This document shows, piece after piece, positions 1 through 8,654 of a DNA stretch of 64,000 nt. How positions within the stretch are numbered: the stretch's first letter is position 1; every line of letters begins with the position of its first letter. This DNA is from Algibacter amylolyticus (GTDB taxonomy: Bacteria; Bacteroidota; Bacteroidia; Flavobacteriales; Flavobacteriaceae): assembly GCF_014202225.1 (NCBI RefSeq), contig NZ_JACHGE010000001.1, positions 291,320-355,319 of the forward strand, given 5' to 3'. The position numbers were made by a program, and so were the translations under genes. The notes under the pieces were generated by a model. The model was given only the letters and a program-made list of their open reading frames with translations. It did no database searches and was not told where the DNA came from.

Positions 1-83
1 CAGGAAAAATAGTTAAAATTTTAGTAGACGATTCTTCTCCGGTAGAATTCGATCAACCATTATTTTTAGTAGACCCATCATAA
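1..83 (+). CDS. accB: Biotin carboxyl carrier protein of acetyl-CoA carboxylase, C-terminal end (partial)
   Basis: The open frame that starts at base 3 ends [20 protein letters not shown] and then FLVDPS before a TAA at 81-83. This is the last beta-hairpin of a biotinyl/lipoyl domain. The biotinylated lysine motif would lie upstream, outside the window. The biotin carboxylase gene follows 85 bases later on the same strand, the usual accB-accC order, which supports the call. Only 26 residues are visible, so the identity rests on this C-terminal signature and the neighbour. Confidence 0.85.
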   Translation, partial: GKIVKILVDDSSPVEFDQPLFLVDPS

Positions 84-168
84 CCTATTAAAAATTCCAA
101 TAAACAAATCTCGAAATCCAATATTTGGAATTTGGCGGTTGGAATTTGTAATTTTTAATTTTAAAGGT

Positions 169-1521
169 ATGTTTAAAAAAATATTAATTGCCAATAGAGG
201 AGAAATAGCACTTCGTGTTATTAGAACCTGTAAAGAAATGGGCATTAAAACGGTGGCGGTATACTCTACTGCCGACGAATCGAGTCTGCATGTTAAGTTT
301 GCCGATGAGGCCGTTTGTATAGGACCACCAGCAAGTAGTGAGTCGTATTTAAAAATGTCTAATATTATATCTGCAGCAGAAATTACTAATGCAGATGCCA
401 TTCATCCAGGTTACGGATTCCTGTCAGAAAACGCTAAATTTTCAAAAATTTGTGAAGAGCACGGTATAAAATTTATCGGAGCATCTCCAGAAATGATTGA
501 TAGAATGGGAGATAAGGCAAACGCCAAAGAAACCATGAAAGCTGCCGGAGTACCATGTGTACCAGGTAGTGAAGGTGTAATAAAAGATTTTGAGGAATGT
601 AAAAAATTAGCCGAAGAAACCGGCTATCCTGTTATGCTTAAAGCTTCTGCCGGTGGTGGAGGTAAAGGTATGCGTGGTGTTTTCAAACCAGAAAATCTTA
701 AAGATGCTTGGGATTCTGCAAGACAAGAATCTAAAGCAGCCTTTGGAAACGACGATATGTATATGGAAAAGCTTATTGAAGAGCCAAGACATATCGAAAT
801 TCAAATTGTAGGCGATTCTAACGGAAAAGCCTGTCATTTATCAGAAAGAGATTGCTCGATACAACGTCGTCACCAAAAATTAACCGAAGAGGTACCGTCT
901 CCATTCATGACAACCGCACTTCGTAAAAAAATGGGAGAGGCAGCAGTAAAAGCAGCAGAATATATTAAATACGAAGGCGCAGGAACCATTGAGTTTTTGG
1001 TAGATAAGCATCGTAATTTCTACTTCATGGAAATGAATACGCGTATTCAGGTAGAGCACCCTATTACAGAGCAAGTAATTGATTTCGATTTAATTCGCGA
1101 GCAAATTCTTGTAGCAGCAGGCGTGCCAATTTCAGGTAAAAATTATACCCCAAAATTACATTCTATCGAATGTAGAATTAACGCCGAAGATCCGTATAAT
1201 GATTTCAGACCTTCACCAGGAATGATTACAACATTACACGCTCCAGGAGGGCATGGTGTACGTTTAGATACGCATGTTTACGCAGGTTATGCCATTCCGC
1301 CTAACTACGACTCTATGATTGCTAAGTTAATTACAACGGCGCAAACCAGAGAAGAAGCCATTAATAAAATGAAACGTGCCTTAGACGAGTTCGTTATAGA
1401 AGGCATAAAAACTACCATTCCATTCCATAGGCAACTTATGGATCATCCAGATTATTTAGCAGGTAATTATACCACTAAATTTATGGAAGACTTTAAAATG
1501 GAAAAACAAGTAGAAGAATAA
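169..1521 (+). CDS. accC: Acetyl-CoA carboxylase biotin carboxylase subunit
   Basis: This cytosolic ATP-grasp enzyme carboxylates the biotin on AccB with bicarbonate and ATP, the first step of fatty acid synthesis. The protein is 450 residues, the normal length. It begins [19 protein letters not shown] (biotin carboxylase N-domain), carries the glycine-rich ATP loop GGGGKGMRG at about 162-170, and has the catalytic segment [14 protein letters not shown] near 290. The frame stays open upstream to a TTG at 139, but the ATG at 169 matches the conserved N-terminus of the family and is chosen as start. It follows accB and ends in a strong terminator. Confidence 0.97.
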   Translation: MFKKILIANRGEIALRVIRTCKEMGIKTVAVYSTADESSLHVKFADEAVCIGPPASSESYLKMSNIISAAEITNADAIHPGYGFLSENAKFSKICEEHGIKFIGASPEMIDRMGDKANAKETMKAAGVPCVPGSEGVIKDFEECKKLAEETGYPVMLKASAGGGGKGMRGVFKPENLKDAWDSARQESKAAFGNDDMYMEKLIEEPRHIEIQIVGDSNGKACHLSERDCSIQRRHQKLTEEVPSPFMTTALRKKMGEAAVKAAEYIKYEGAGTIEFLVDKHRNFYFMEMNTRIQVEHPITEQVIDFDLIREQILVAAGVPISGKNYTPKLHSIECRINAEDPYNDFRPSPGMITTLHAPGGHGVRLDTHVYAGYAIPPNYDSMIAKLITTAQTREEAINKMKRALDEFVIEGIKTTIPFHRQLMDHPDYLAGNYTTKFMEDFKMEKQVEE

Positions 1522-1528
1522 ATAAATA

Positions 1529-1559
1529 AAACTCCGGAAGCAATTTCGGAGTTTTTTTA
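1529..1559 (+). terminator. Rho-independent terminator of accC
   Basis: AAACTCCG at 1529-1536 pairs with CGGAGTTT at 1547-1554 around a 10-base loop, and the 3' arm runs into a tract of seven T. It lies 7 bases after the accC stop. The dispersed repeat described at 1561 starts at once after the T tract. Confidence 0.85.
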
Positions 1560-1560
1560 T

Positions 1561-1653
1561 GGCGTTACCACAAGGGTCGGGCTTTCCATTACAAGTCCTC
1601 GCACCTCCATTCGTCGGGCTGTGGGCTTTCCTCTGCAATCCCTAACGCGGGCC
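1561..1653 (+). repeat. Dispersed 3'-end repeat, copy 1
   Basis: The element starts GGCGTTACC, continues GGGTCGGGCTTTCC and ends CAATCCCTAACGCGGGC. The ends form an inverted repeat (GCGTTA and TAACGC). The inner part (ACAAGTCCTCGCACCTCC, then CGTCGGGCTGTGGGCT) is shared almost base for base with the minus-strand copy at 31664-31754. Other copies are at 12891, 44764 and 57136. Each copy follows the 3' end of a gene in that gene's direction, here accC. The rest of the 1522-1822 gap (1654-1822) shows no gene. Confidence 0.85.
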
Positions 1654-1822
1654 AGTCCGCTGTTTTCAGTCATCAGTGCGCAGTCACTCTTAATCTATTC
1701 AAATCCATTACAATTTTCCTTCAAATAAGTTAGGGGTAAGCAAGGTGTTAAGTAAACTTTCTTAAATTTTCAAAAGGCATAGCGTAGACTCAAACTTCAA
1801 TTAAAAATTATAACTTAGCTTC

Positions 1823-2935
1823 ATGAACCTTTCATATTGGGAAATAAAATCATGGCTCTCAAATATCGATTACTGCATAGTTGGTAGTGGTATTGTAGGT
1901 CTTAACTGTGCCTTACAATTAAAAGCTAAGTTTCCAAAAGCCAAAATTCTAATCCTCGAAAAAGGAACCTTGCCACAAGGTGCCAGTACCAAAAACGCAG
2001 GATTTGCCTGTTTTGGAAGCCTAAGCGAAATACTAGACGATTTAAAAACACATTCCAAGGCAGACGTCCTTCAACTCATTCAAAAGCGTGTAAAGGGCTT
2101 AAACGTATTAAGGCAAACCTTAGGCGACCAGCTAATTAATTTTAAGCAATTAGGCGGTTACGAGTTGTTTTTAAACTCAAATAAAACCCTATTTCAAGAC
2201 TGTATATCTAAAAGAGAAGCCATTAATACATGGCTAAAACCGCTTTTTAAAACCGATGTTTTCAGTATAACACACAATAGTTTCAATTTCAAAAATATAA
2301 ATAGCCAATATGTTTTCAATAAGCTTGAAGGGCAAATAGATACCGGAAAAATGATGGAGGCCTTATTGGAAAAAGTGAATTCTAAAGGCATCAAAATTTT
2401 AAATAATGTGCAAGTGGAGCAGTTTTTAGAAGTTGCCAATTCGGTAAAAATAAAAACCAATCAGTTTGAGTTTTCGGCATCAAAACTTCTTATTGCTACC
2501 AACGGATTTGCATCACAGTTAATCAAAGAACATGTAAAGCCAGCAAGGGCCCAAGTGCTAATAACTAAACCCATAAATAATTTAAAACTAAAAGGCACGT
2601 TTCATTTAGATAAAGGCTATTATTATTTTCGGAATATAGACAATAGAGTTCTGCTTGGTGGTGGCCGAAATTTAGATTTTAAAACCGAAGAAACCACCGA
2701 GTTTAAACAAACAACCTTAATACAAATCCACTTGGAAACTCTTTTAAAAACAATCATTTTACCAGAAACAGCTTTTGAAATTGAAAACAGATGGAGCGGC
2801 ATTATGGGTGTTGGCAACCAAAAAAAAGCCGTTGTAAAGCAACTAAGCACTAATGTGTTTTGTGGTGTAAGACTTGGCGGTATGGGTGTTGCAATTGGTA
2901 GTTTAATAGGTAAAGAATTAGCGGAATTGGTATAA
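1823..2935 (+). CDS. FAD-dependent oxidoreductase (DAO/glycine oxidase-like)
   Basis: The 370-residue protein has an N-terminal Rossmann dinucleotide-binding motif, IVGSGIVGLNCALQL, at about 19-33, followed by LILEKG and the stretch GASTKNAGFACFG that is typical of DAO-fold amine or amino-acid oxidases. The C-terminal half has a second flavin-contacting segment, VRLGGMGVAIGS. It probably oxidises an amine or amino acid in the cytoplasm; the substrate cannot be read from the sequence. It overlaps mtgA by one base (TAATG at 2933-2937), so the two are cotranscribed. Confidence 0.85.
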   Translation: MNLSYWEIKSWLSNIDYCIVGSGIVGLNCALQLKAKFPKAKILILEKGTLPQGASTKNAGFACFGSLSEILDDLKTHSKADVLQLIQKRVKGLNVLRQTLGDQLINFKQLGGYELFLNSNKTLFQDCISKREAINTWLKPLFKTDVFSITHNSFNFKNINSQYVFNKLEGQIDTGKMMEALLEKVNSKGIKILNNVQVEQFLEVANSVKIKTNQFEFSASKLLIATNGFASQLIKEHVKPARAQVLITKPINNLKLKGTFHLDKGYYYFRNIDNRVLLGGGRNLDFKTEETTEFKQTTLIQIHLETLLKTIILPETAFEIENRWSGIMGVGNQKKAVVKQLSTNVFCGVRLGGMGVAIGSLIGKELAELV

Positions 2936-3660
2936 TGGCGTTAAAAGATAAAAAGCATAGCGAGAGTTTGCTAAAACGATTTTTTCGATTTGTTTTAAAA
3001 ACGATCTTCTGGTTGGTAGTACTTTCTGTAGTCACGGTTTTCTTGTATAAAAAGGCGCCCGTTCCGGCTACGCCATTAATGGTTAATAGAAGTATCGAGC
3101 AATATCAAAATGGTCAAGATATAGTTTGGAAACACGATTGGGTTGCTATGGAAAATATTTCAAAAAATGCTCTATTGGCTGTAGTTTGTAGCGAAGACCA
3201 ATTATTCTTAAATCATAATGGTTTCGATTTAAAAGCCATAGAAAAAGCATACGAAAACAACAAAAAAGGAAACGCAATTAAAGGCGGAAGTACCATAAGT
3301 CAACAAACGGCAAAAAATGTGTTTTTATGGCCACAGCGTAGTTGGTTGCGCAAAGGCTTGGAAACCTATTTTACGTTTTTAATAGAAAAAATTTGGACTA
3401 AGCAGCGTATTCTAGAAGTATATTTAAACAGTATAGAAATGGGAAATGGTATTTACGGTATAGAAGCCGCTTCGCAATATTGGTTTAAAAAACCAGCATC
3501 CCAATTATCTAAACAAGAAGCCGCAGCAATTGCTGCTATTTTACCAAATCCGCGTAAATACATTGCACATCCAGCAACTACTTATATAAACTCTAGAAAA
3601 AACTGGATTGTAAAACAAATGGTTTATTTTGGGACCTTAGATTTTAAAACAAATGAGTAG
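2935..3660 (+). CDS. mtgA: Monofunctional peptidoglycan glycosyltransferase (GT51)
   Basis: The enzyme polymerises lipid II into glycan strands at the outer face of the inner membrane. The 241-residue protein has one N-terminal membrane anchor (about 20-38) and the GT51 motifs in order: EDQLFLNHNGFD with the catalytic Glu, KGGSTISQQTAKNVFL, and ILEVYLNSIEMGNGIYGIEA. There is no transpeptidase domain, which separates it from class A penicillin-binding proteins. It starts inside the stop of the oxidoreductase gene and its end overlaps the next gene by 8 bases, giving a tight three-gene operon. Confidence 0.93.
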   Translation: MALKDKKHSESLLKRFFRFVLKTIFWLVVLSVVTVFLYKKAPVPATPLMVNRSIEQYQNGQDIVWKHDWVAMENISKNALLAVVCSEDQLFLNHNGFDLKAIEKAYENNKKGNAIKGGSTISQQTAKNVFLWPQRSWLRKGLETYFTFLIEKIWTKQRILEVYLNSIEMGNGIYGIEAASQYWFKKPASQLSKQEAAAIAAILPNPRKYIAHPATTYINSRKNWIVKQMVYFGTLDFKTNE

Positions 3661-4114
3661 TCCTCTAAATATAAAGCAAAACCTATATAACGCCTGTTTT
3701 CAGTTTATTGAAAACAGACTGTTAACGGTCCAAAGAACCATTAACGAAATTCAAGAATCCTTAACTAGCGAAACTAAAAGTAGCGCTGGCGATAAGCATG
3801 AAACCGGTCGTGCTATGCTTCAGCTAGAGCGAGAAAAAGCAGGAAATCAACTGGCCGAAATAGTGAAGGTTAAAGAAGCATTGTCTAAAATTAGTACCGA
3901 AAAAAACTCTAAAACAATTGGTTTAGGAAGTGCAGTATATACCACAAAAGCTAATTATTATATAGCTATTAGTGCAGGAGAATTAACAGTTAACAAGGAC
4001 AAATTTTATGCTATTTCTCCTAATACGCCTATTGGGCAGTTATTAATGGGGAAAGAGGTTAATGAGTCTATTGCTTTTCGAGGCATAGCGTTTGTTGTTA
4101 AAGAGGTGTTGTAA
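3653..4114 (+). CDS. GreA/GreB-like protein of unknown function
   Basis: The 153-residue protein has an N-terminal helical region with SSAGDKHETGRAMLQLERE (about 41-59), like the coiled coil of Gre factors, and a small C-terminal beta domain with NTPIGQLLMGKEVNE, which recalls the SPIGKALLGK segment of the GreA FKBP-like domain. Such proteins are common in Flavobacteria and are sometimes labelled as 3-oxoacyl-ACP synthase, for which I see no support. It may bind RNA polymerase, but this is inference. The ATG overlaps the 3' end of mtgA by 8 bases. Confidence 0.55.
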   Translation: MSSPLNIKQNLYNACFQFIENRLLTVQRTINEIQESLTSETKSSAGDKHETGRAMLQLEREKAGNQLAEIVKVKEALSKISTEKNSKTIGLGSAVYTTKANYYIAISAGELTVNKDKFYAISPNTPIGQLLMGKEVNESIAFRGIAFVVKEVL

Positions 4115-4121
4115 AGCTAAT

Positions 4122-5486
4122 TTAGCGCTCTATTCTTTCAGGTCCAGAAAAAGTATTTAGTTGAGCTTCTACAAGGTTTCTTTTAATAATAGTATTTCTT
4201 ATTATTTTAAAAATTGTTATTAAAAAAGCCATAGCTAGTAATGCACAAATACCAACAAATACAAGAATGTTTTTAAGGTCTTTTTTTACTTTATCTTGTT
4301 CTTCAAAACTTAAAATGGTTTTAGTTTTTGGGTTATAAAAACCACGAACTACAAATGTTTTTTCTAAACTAGCTTTAATAGAATAGGTGCTTTCTTCGGG
4401 TGTATTAAAACAATTGTCGTAAAGTTTAAAAAGGGGTGTTTTGGGTTTTAAAACGTTTAAAATGGAATCTAGTCTTTTGGCTTTATATAACCGGTTATTA
4501 AAATCTCTTAATTGTAGTTTAAAGGCTTGATCCATAGATTTTTCCCAAAGGCTAGAATCTATATTTTTTTTAAACCCGAATTTATCCATATTCTTTTTTA
4601 GCTGAGTTTTGAAGCTTTCTTTATCTGGCTTTTTAAGGTGTATGGGGTTAAAATAATAACGATAGTACGCGCCAGAAGATGGGTTGTTGTAAATGTGGTC
4701 GCGTTCTGCTTGAGAAAGCACATAGTTTTCTCCATTAAAATCGTAAGGGCGTTTAATCTGGTAAACCCAAGCGTTATTTAGTTGTATATACCTTGATCCT
4801 GGAAGTGTAGTTAGTTCATCGGCATTATTTAAAATAACAATGTCTTCCTTTGTTTGCGTAAGTTGCCAAATGTCTTTAAGGTATTTTATATCTCTATTCG
4901 CAAAAAGTGCTATAGTTACAGGAATAATTAATATTACGCTTACTATGTTTAAAAATGAAAGTGGTTTGGCTTTTTTAAGACCATTTTTAATTTCATAATC
5001 TAAAGACAAGGTGTCGTTAATAGAAACGATATAACGTGAAGCGCCTTCATTAATAGCCACAACGCCATCTCTAACAATATACTCATAGCTAAAGGATTCG
5101 TTTTTTAGAGACTTTAAGTATTTACGCCAATGCCATGGTATTTTTACTTTAGCTCCGTTTATAGTGTCGTAATACCTTCCGTTTTTTCCGTGTTGCTCAT
5201 AAATACGTTTGTAAAAACCAGTTGCTTTATATATTGTAGGATCTATTACATGTTCTTTGTAGCCTTTTACAAACCAATTAATACCATATAAGAGCATTAT
5301 TAAAACGCCAAACATGATATTAATAACGACATGATTTTCGTCTTCTTCGCTGTAAATTACAATGGCAACAATAGTAATTATTACAGCAAGTATAACGAAC
5401 ATGCCTAATAATAGTTTTTTGGTTCTGTTTATTTGGCTAGAAACAAAAGCTAATTCATTGTCATTTAAAGTTCTTTTAGCAAACAT
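4122..5486 (-). CDS. Hypothetical membrane protein, four predicted TM segments
   Basis: I do not recognise a family. The 454 residues hold two N-terminal membrane helices (about 25-47 and 53-73), a third near 180-197 and a fourth near 410-432. A soluble region of about 210 residues, rich in Tyr and Lys, lies between helices three and four and would face one side of the membrane. The gene starts 14 bases after the stop of the ABC ATPase gene at 5501-6415 and is probably cotranscribed with it. It has no ABC permease signature. It ends 8 bases from the convergent GreA-like gene. Confidence 0.7.
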   Translation of the reverse strand: MFAKRTLNDNELAFVSSQINRTKKLLLGMFVILAVIITIVAIVIYSEEDENHVVINIMFGVLIMLLYGINWFVKGYKEHVIDPTIYKATGFYKRIYEQHGKNGRYYDTINGAKVKIPWHWRKYLKSLKNESFSYEYIVRDGVVAINEGASRYIVSINDTLSLDYEIKNGLKKAKPLSFLNIVSVILIIPVTIALFANRDIKYLKDIWQLTQTKEDIVILNNADELTTLPGSRYIQLNNAWVYQIKRPYDFNGENYVLSQAERDHIYNNPSSGAYYRYYFNPIHLKKPDKESFKTQLKKNMDKFGFKKNIDSSLWEKSMDQAFKLQLRDFNNRLYKAKRLDSILNVLKPKTPLFKLYDNCFNTPEESTYSIKASLEKTFVVRGFYNPKTKTILSFEEQDKVKKDLKNILVFVGICALLAMAFLITIFKIIRNTIIKRNLVEAQLNTFSGPERIER

Positions 5487-5500
5487 GTATAGAGTTCTAT

Positions 5501-6415
5501 TTAATCTTCGATTATTTTTAGGAATAATGTGCTGCCTACGCTAACCTGTTTGCTATATTCAAAAAACACGTGTTTGCCGTTTAATTCGGCTTCAATTAAA
5601 TAATAATGGCCTTTAAAAAAAGATCGTTTAACCGTAGACTTCAAATCTGATTTATCTACAACTCTTAATTGATGAGCATAAATTATTTTGTTGTTAAGGA
5701 CATTAAATTCGCCAAAAAAGGATGCAATTAAAGGTGTTTTAGGGTTTTTAAAAAGTGTTTCGGGATAATCGTTAACTGCAATTTTATGATCATTTAGAAC
5801 AATCATACGGTCTGCAAAACCTAAAACATCTTCTTTATCATGCGTGGCAACAACACAGGTAATATTATTTTCTTTTAAGTATTTAAAAACACTTCTACGA
5901 AGACTTTGTTTTTTAAAATTATCGATATGGCTAAAAGGCTCGTCTAGCAAAATAATTTCGGGTTGTTTGGCTAAAGCACGTGCTAAGGCAACACGTTGTT
6001 TTTGACCGCCGCTAAGTGTTTTTACTTTTGTTTTTGCAAACTTAGTAAGCTCGACAACTTCTAGTAATTCGTCAGTACGTCTTTGTTTTTCTTCAGGATA
6101 AAAACGAGACAGGAATTTACCTATGTTTTCTTCAACCGTTATAAAAGGCATTAAGTCAAATTCTTGTGCCACATATTTCATAAAATCGTAGCCAACAACA
6201 AGGTTGTATTTTGGACCTAAAATTTCTTCATCATTCCAGAAAACATGTCCTTCATCTAAATCATATTCTCCATATAAAACCTTTAATAAGGTGCTTTTTC
6301 CAGAGCCACTTTCTCCTATAATAGCAACATGTTCGCCTTGTAGTGCATCAAAAGAAATAGCTTTTAAAACAGGAGTTTTGTTATAAGAAAACGTTAGGTT
6401 TTTTACGTGTAACAT
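5501..6415 (-). CDS. ABC transporter ATP-binding protein
   Basis: The 304-residue cytoplasmic ATPase has a Walker A GESGSGKST (34-42), the ABC signature LSGGQKQRVALARAL (134-148), Walker B IILLDEPFSHID (154-165) and an H-loop His in VVATHDKED. About 80 residues after the ATPase fold resemble the beta-rich C-terminal extension (TOBE-like) seen in iron, spermidine and sugar importer ATPases. No permease or binding protein is next to it; its only close partner is the membrane protein at 4122-5486. The transported substrate cannot be told. Confidence 0.9.
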   Translation of the reverse strand: MLHVKNLTFSYNKTPVLKAISFDALQGEHVAIIGESGSGKSTLLKVLYGEYDLDEGHVFWNDEEILGPKYNLVVGYDFMKYVAQEFDLMPFITVEENIGKFLSRFYPEEKQRRTDELLEVVELTKFAKTKVKTLSGGQKQRVALARALAKQPEIILLDEPFSHIDNFKKQSLRRSVFKYLKENNITCVVATHDKEDVLGFADRMIVLNDHKIAVNDYPETLFKNPKTPLIASFFGEFNVLNNKIIYAHQLRVVDKSDLKSTVKRSFFKGHYYLIEAELNGKHVFFEYSKQVSVGSTLFLKIIED

Positions 6416-6474
6416 AGGTTAACAAAAATAACATAAAAAATGCTTTGGCTAAATTTAGCAGGCATTAATAGTAT

Positions 6475-8523
6475 TTAATTTTCAAGCGTATACCCCATAT
6501 TGTTTAATGTAAACCCAAAAATATCTGCATATTGGGCTATGGTTTTGCTAACAGGTGTTCCTGCACCATGGCCTGCATTGGTTTCAATTCTAATTAAAGT
6601 AGGGTTGTTGCCTGTTTGCTTAGCTTGTAATTCGGCTGCAAATTTAAAACTGTGGGCCGGCACCACTCTATCGTCATGATCGCCTGTTGTTATTAGTGTG
6701 GCAGGATATGCAACACCTTTTTTTATATTGTGTAATGGCGAGTATGCTTTTAAATAATCGAACATGGCTTTACTGTCTTCGGCAGTGCCATAATCGTACG
6801 CCCAACCTGCTCCCGCTGTAAAGGTATGGTAGCGTAACATATCTAAAACACCAACTGCTGGTAAAACAACTTTAGCTAAGTCTGGGCGCTGTGTCATAAC
6901 AGCAGCAACTAATAACCCACCATTTGATCCACCACGTAATGCTAAATATTTAGAGGTGGTATAATTGTTAGCTATTAAGTATTCCGCGGCAGCGATAAAG
7001 TCGTCAAATACATTTTGTTTTTGCAATTTCGTGCCGGCATCGTGCCATGTTTTACCGTATTCGCCACCGCCACGAATATTAGGTACAGCTAAGACGCCAC
7101 CTTGTTCTAGCCAAACCGCATTAGTTATGCTAAAAGCAGGTGTAAGGCTTATGTTAAAACCGCCGTAACCGTATAAAATAGTGGGGTTTTTGCCATTTAA
7201 GTTAATCCCTTTTTTGTGGGTAATTATCATAGGGATTTTAGTGCCATCTTTGGATGTATAAAAGACCTGATGACTTTCAAAATGGTTACTATTAAAATCT
7301 ATTGAAGGTTGCCAATACGGTGTGTAATTGCCAGTTTTTAAATCGAATTTATAAATACTACTAGGCGTGCAGTAGTTGGAGAAAGAGAAGTAGCACGACA
7401 GCTCATCCTTTTTGCTGCCAAAACCACTTGATGTGCCTAAACCAGGTAGTTTAATATCTCTAATAAATTCGCCGTTGTATGTGTATTGTTTTACTTTAGA
7501 AATGGCGTTTACCATGTAATGCGCAAAAAAATACTCGCCACTTTTGGCAATGGTTAAAACCTGATTGGTTTCTGGAATGACATCTTCCCAATGTTTAGGA
7601 TCTGGAGTATTAAAATTTACTCGAACTACCTTTTTATTAGGAGCGTTTAAATTGGTTAATAGAAATAGCGCGTCTCCCGCATTGTCAATAAGGTAAGTGT
7701 CTGTTTCTGTATTGTTAATTATTGTTTTTAAGGCAGCATTTGGGTTAGAAAGATCTTTTATAAAAACTTTATTTCCGGATGTGGATACGCGTGGGGTTAA
7801 CACCAAAAACCGGTTATCCTCGGTTACTTTTGCATAAATATAGCGGTGTTTTTCTTCTGGTTTATCTCCATAAATTATAACATCATTTTCTTGGGGTGTT
7901 CTTAATTTGTGATAATATATTTTATGCTGGTCTGTTTTAGCCGAAAGCTCACTGCCTTCGGGTTTGTCGTAGCTAGAATAATAAAAGCCTTCATCTTTAT
8001 ACCACGAAATTTGAGAAAATTTTACATTAGTTAGAGCCTCTTCAATTATGGTTTTGCTTACAGCATCCATAACAAAAACTTTTCTCCAATCGCTTCCTCC
8101 TTCTGATATGGTGTAGGCTAAAAACTTACCATTTTTAGAAAAACTTATGGCACCTAATGAAACAGTACCATCTTTAGAAAACGTATTAGGATCTAGAAAA
8201 ACTTCAGCTTGACTATTTTCATTTTGCTTTCGGTATATAACGTCTTGGTTTTGTAAACCATCGTTTTTAGAAAAGTAGATAAAATGGCCTTCTTTAAAAG
8301 GGGCGCTAATTTTTTCGTAATTCCATAAGGTTTCTAATCGGTTTTTTAGCTGCGCTCGGTATGGAATTTTATCTAAATATGCGCTAGTAACCTCGTTTTG
8401 TGTTTCAACCCAAGTCTTGGTTTCTAAACTTCTATCGTCCTCTAACCATCGGTAAGGATCTTTAACTTCAACTCCAAAATAGGTGTCTGTAACATCAACT
8501 GATTTAGTAAAAGGATATTTCAC
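6475..8523 (-). CDS. Prolyl oligopeptidase family serine peptidase (S9A)
   Basis: The enzyme cleaves short peptides after proline. The 682-residue protein has the family N-terminus DPYRWLEDD, a central beta-propeller, and a C-terminal alpha/beta-hydrolase domain. The catalytic Ser lies in GGSNGGLLV, the Asp in TTGDHDDRVVPAHS, and the His in ETNAGHGAGTP. There is no signal peptide, so it should be cytoplasmic, unlike the many exported homologues in Bacteroidota. It is a single gene with about 130 bases on the far side before asd. Confidence 0.93.
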   Translation of the reverse strand: MKYPFTKSVDVTDTYFGVEVKDPYRWLEDDRSLETKTWVETQNEVTSAYLDKIPYRAQLKNRLETLWNYEKISAPFKEGHFIYFSKNDGLQNQDVIYRKQNENSQAEVFLDPNTFSKDGTVSLGAISFSKNGKFLAYTISEGGSDWRKVFVMDAVSKTIIEEALTNVKFSQISWYKDEGFYYSSYDKPEGSELSAKTDQHKIYYHKLRTPQENDVIIYGDKPEEKHRYIYAKVTEDNRFLVLTPRVSTSGNKVFIKDLSNPNAALKTIINNTETDTYLIDNAGDALFLLTNLNAPNKKVVRVNFNTPDPKHWEDVIPETNQVLTIAKSGEYFFAHYMVNAISKVKQYTYNGEFIRDIKLPGLGTSSGFGSKKDELSCYFSFSNYCTPSSIYKFDLKTGNYTPYWQPSIDFNSNHFESHQVFYTSKDGTKIPMIITHKKGINLNGKNPTILYGYGGFNISLTPAFSITNAVWLEQGGVLAVPNIRGGGEYGKTWHDAGTKLQKQNVFDDFIAAAEYLIANNYTTSKYLALRGGSNGGLLVAAVMTQRPDLAKVVLPAVGVLDMLRYHTFTAGAGWAYDYGTAEDSKAMFDYLKAYSPLHNIKKGVAYPATLITTGDHDDRVVPAHSFKFAAELQAKQTGNNPTLIRIETNAGHGAGTPVSKTIAQYADIFGFTLNNMGYTLEN

Positions 8524-8592
8524 GTGGTGTTTTAAAATTTAAAAATGATGATTAAATAGGGAGAAGTATCTTTTTTACTACAAAGCTATAAT

Positions 8593-8624
8593 AAAAAAGC
8601 CTCTTTACGTTAATTAAAGAGGCT
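8593..8624 (-). terminator. Terminator of asd
   Basis: On the minus strand AGCCTCTTT pairs with AAAGAGGCT across a short AT-rich loop and is followed by six T. It lies about 30 bases after the asd stop, between asd and the prolyl oligopeptidase gene. Confidence 0.85.
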
Positions 8625-8654
8625 AAAATTGGTTTGTTTAGTTGATAAAGTATA

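Noticed and set aside
1456-1638. Minus-strand open frame of 60 codons across the repeat at 1561 (contains GGARTCNGKPDPCGNA)
   Set aside because: It overlaps the accC end and terminator, and its amino-acid pattern is only a translation of the dispersed repeat. A similar open frame over the copy at 31664 is in a different frame. These are artefacts.
3653-4114. Annotation as 3-oxoacyl-ACP synthase, often attached to this small protein family
   Set aside because: 153 residues with no thiolase-fold motifs; the visible signals are Gre-like.
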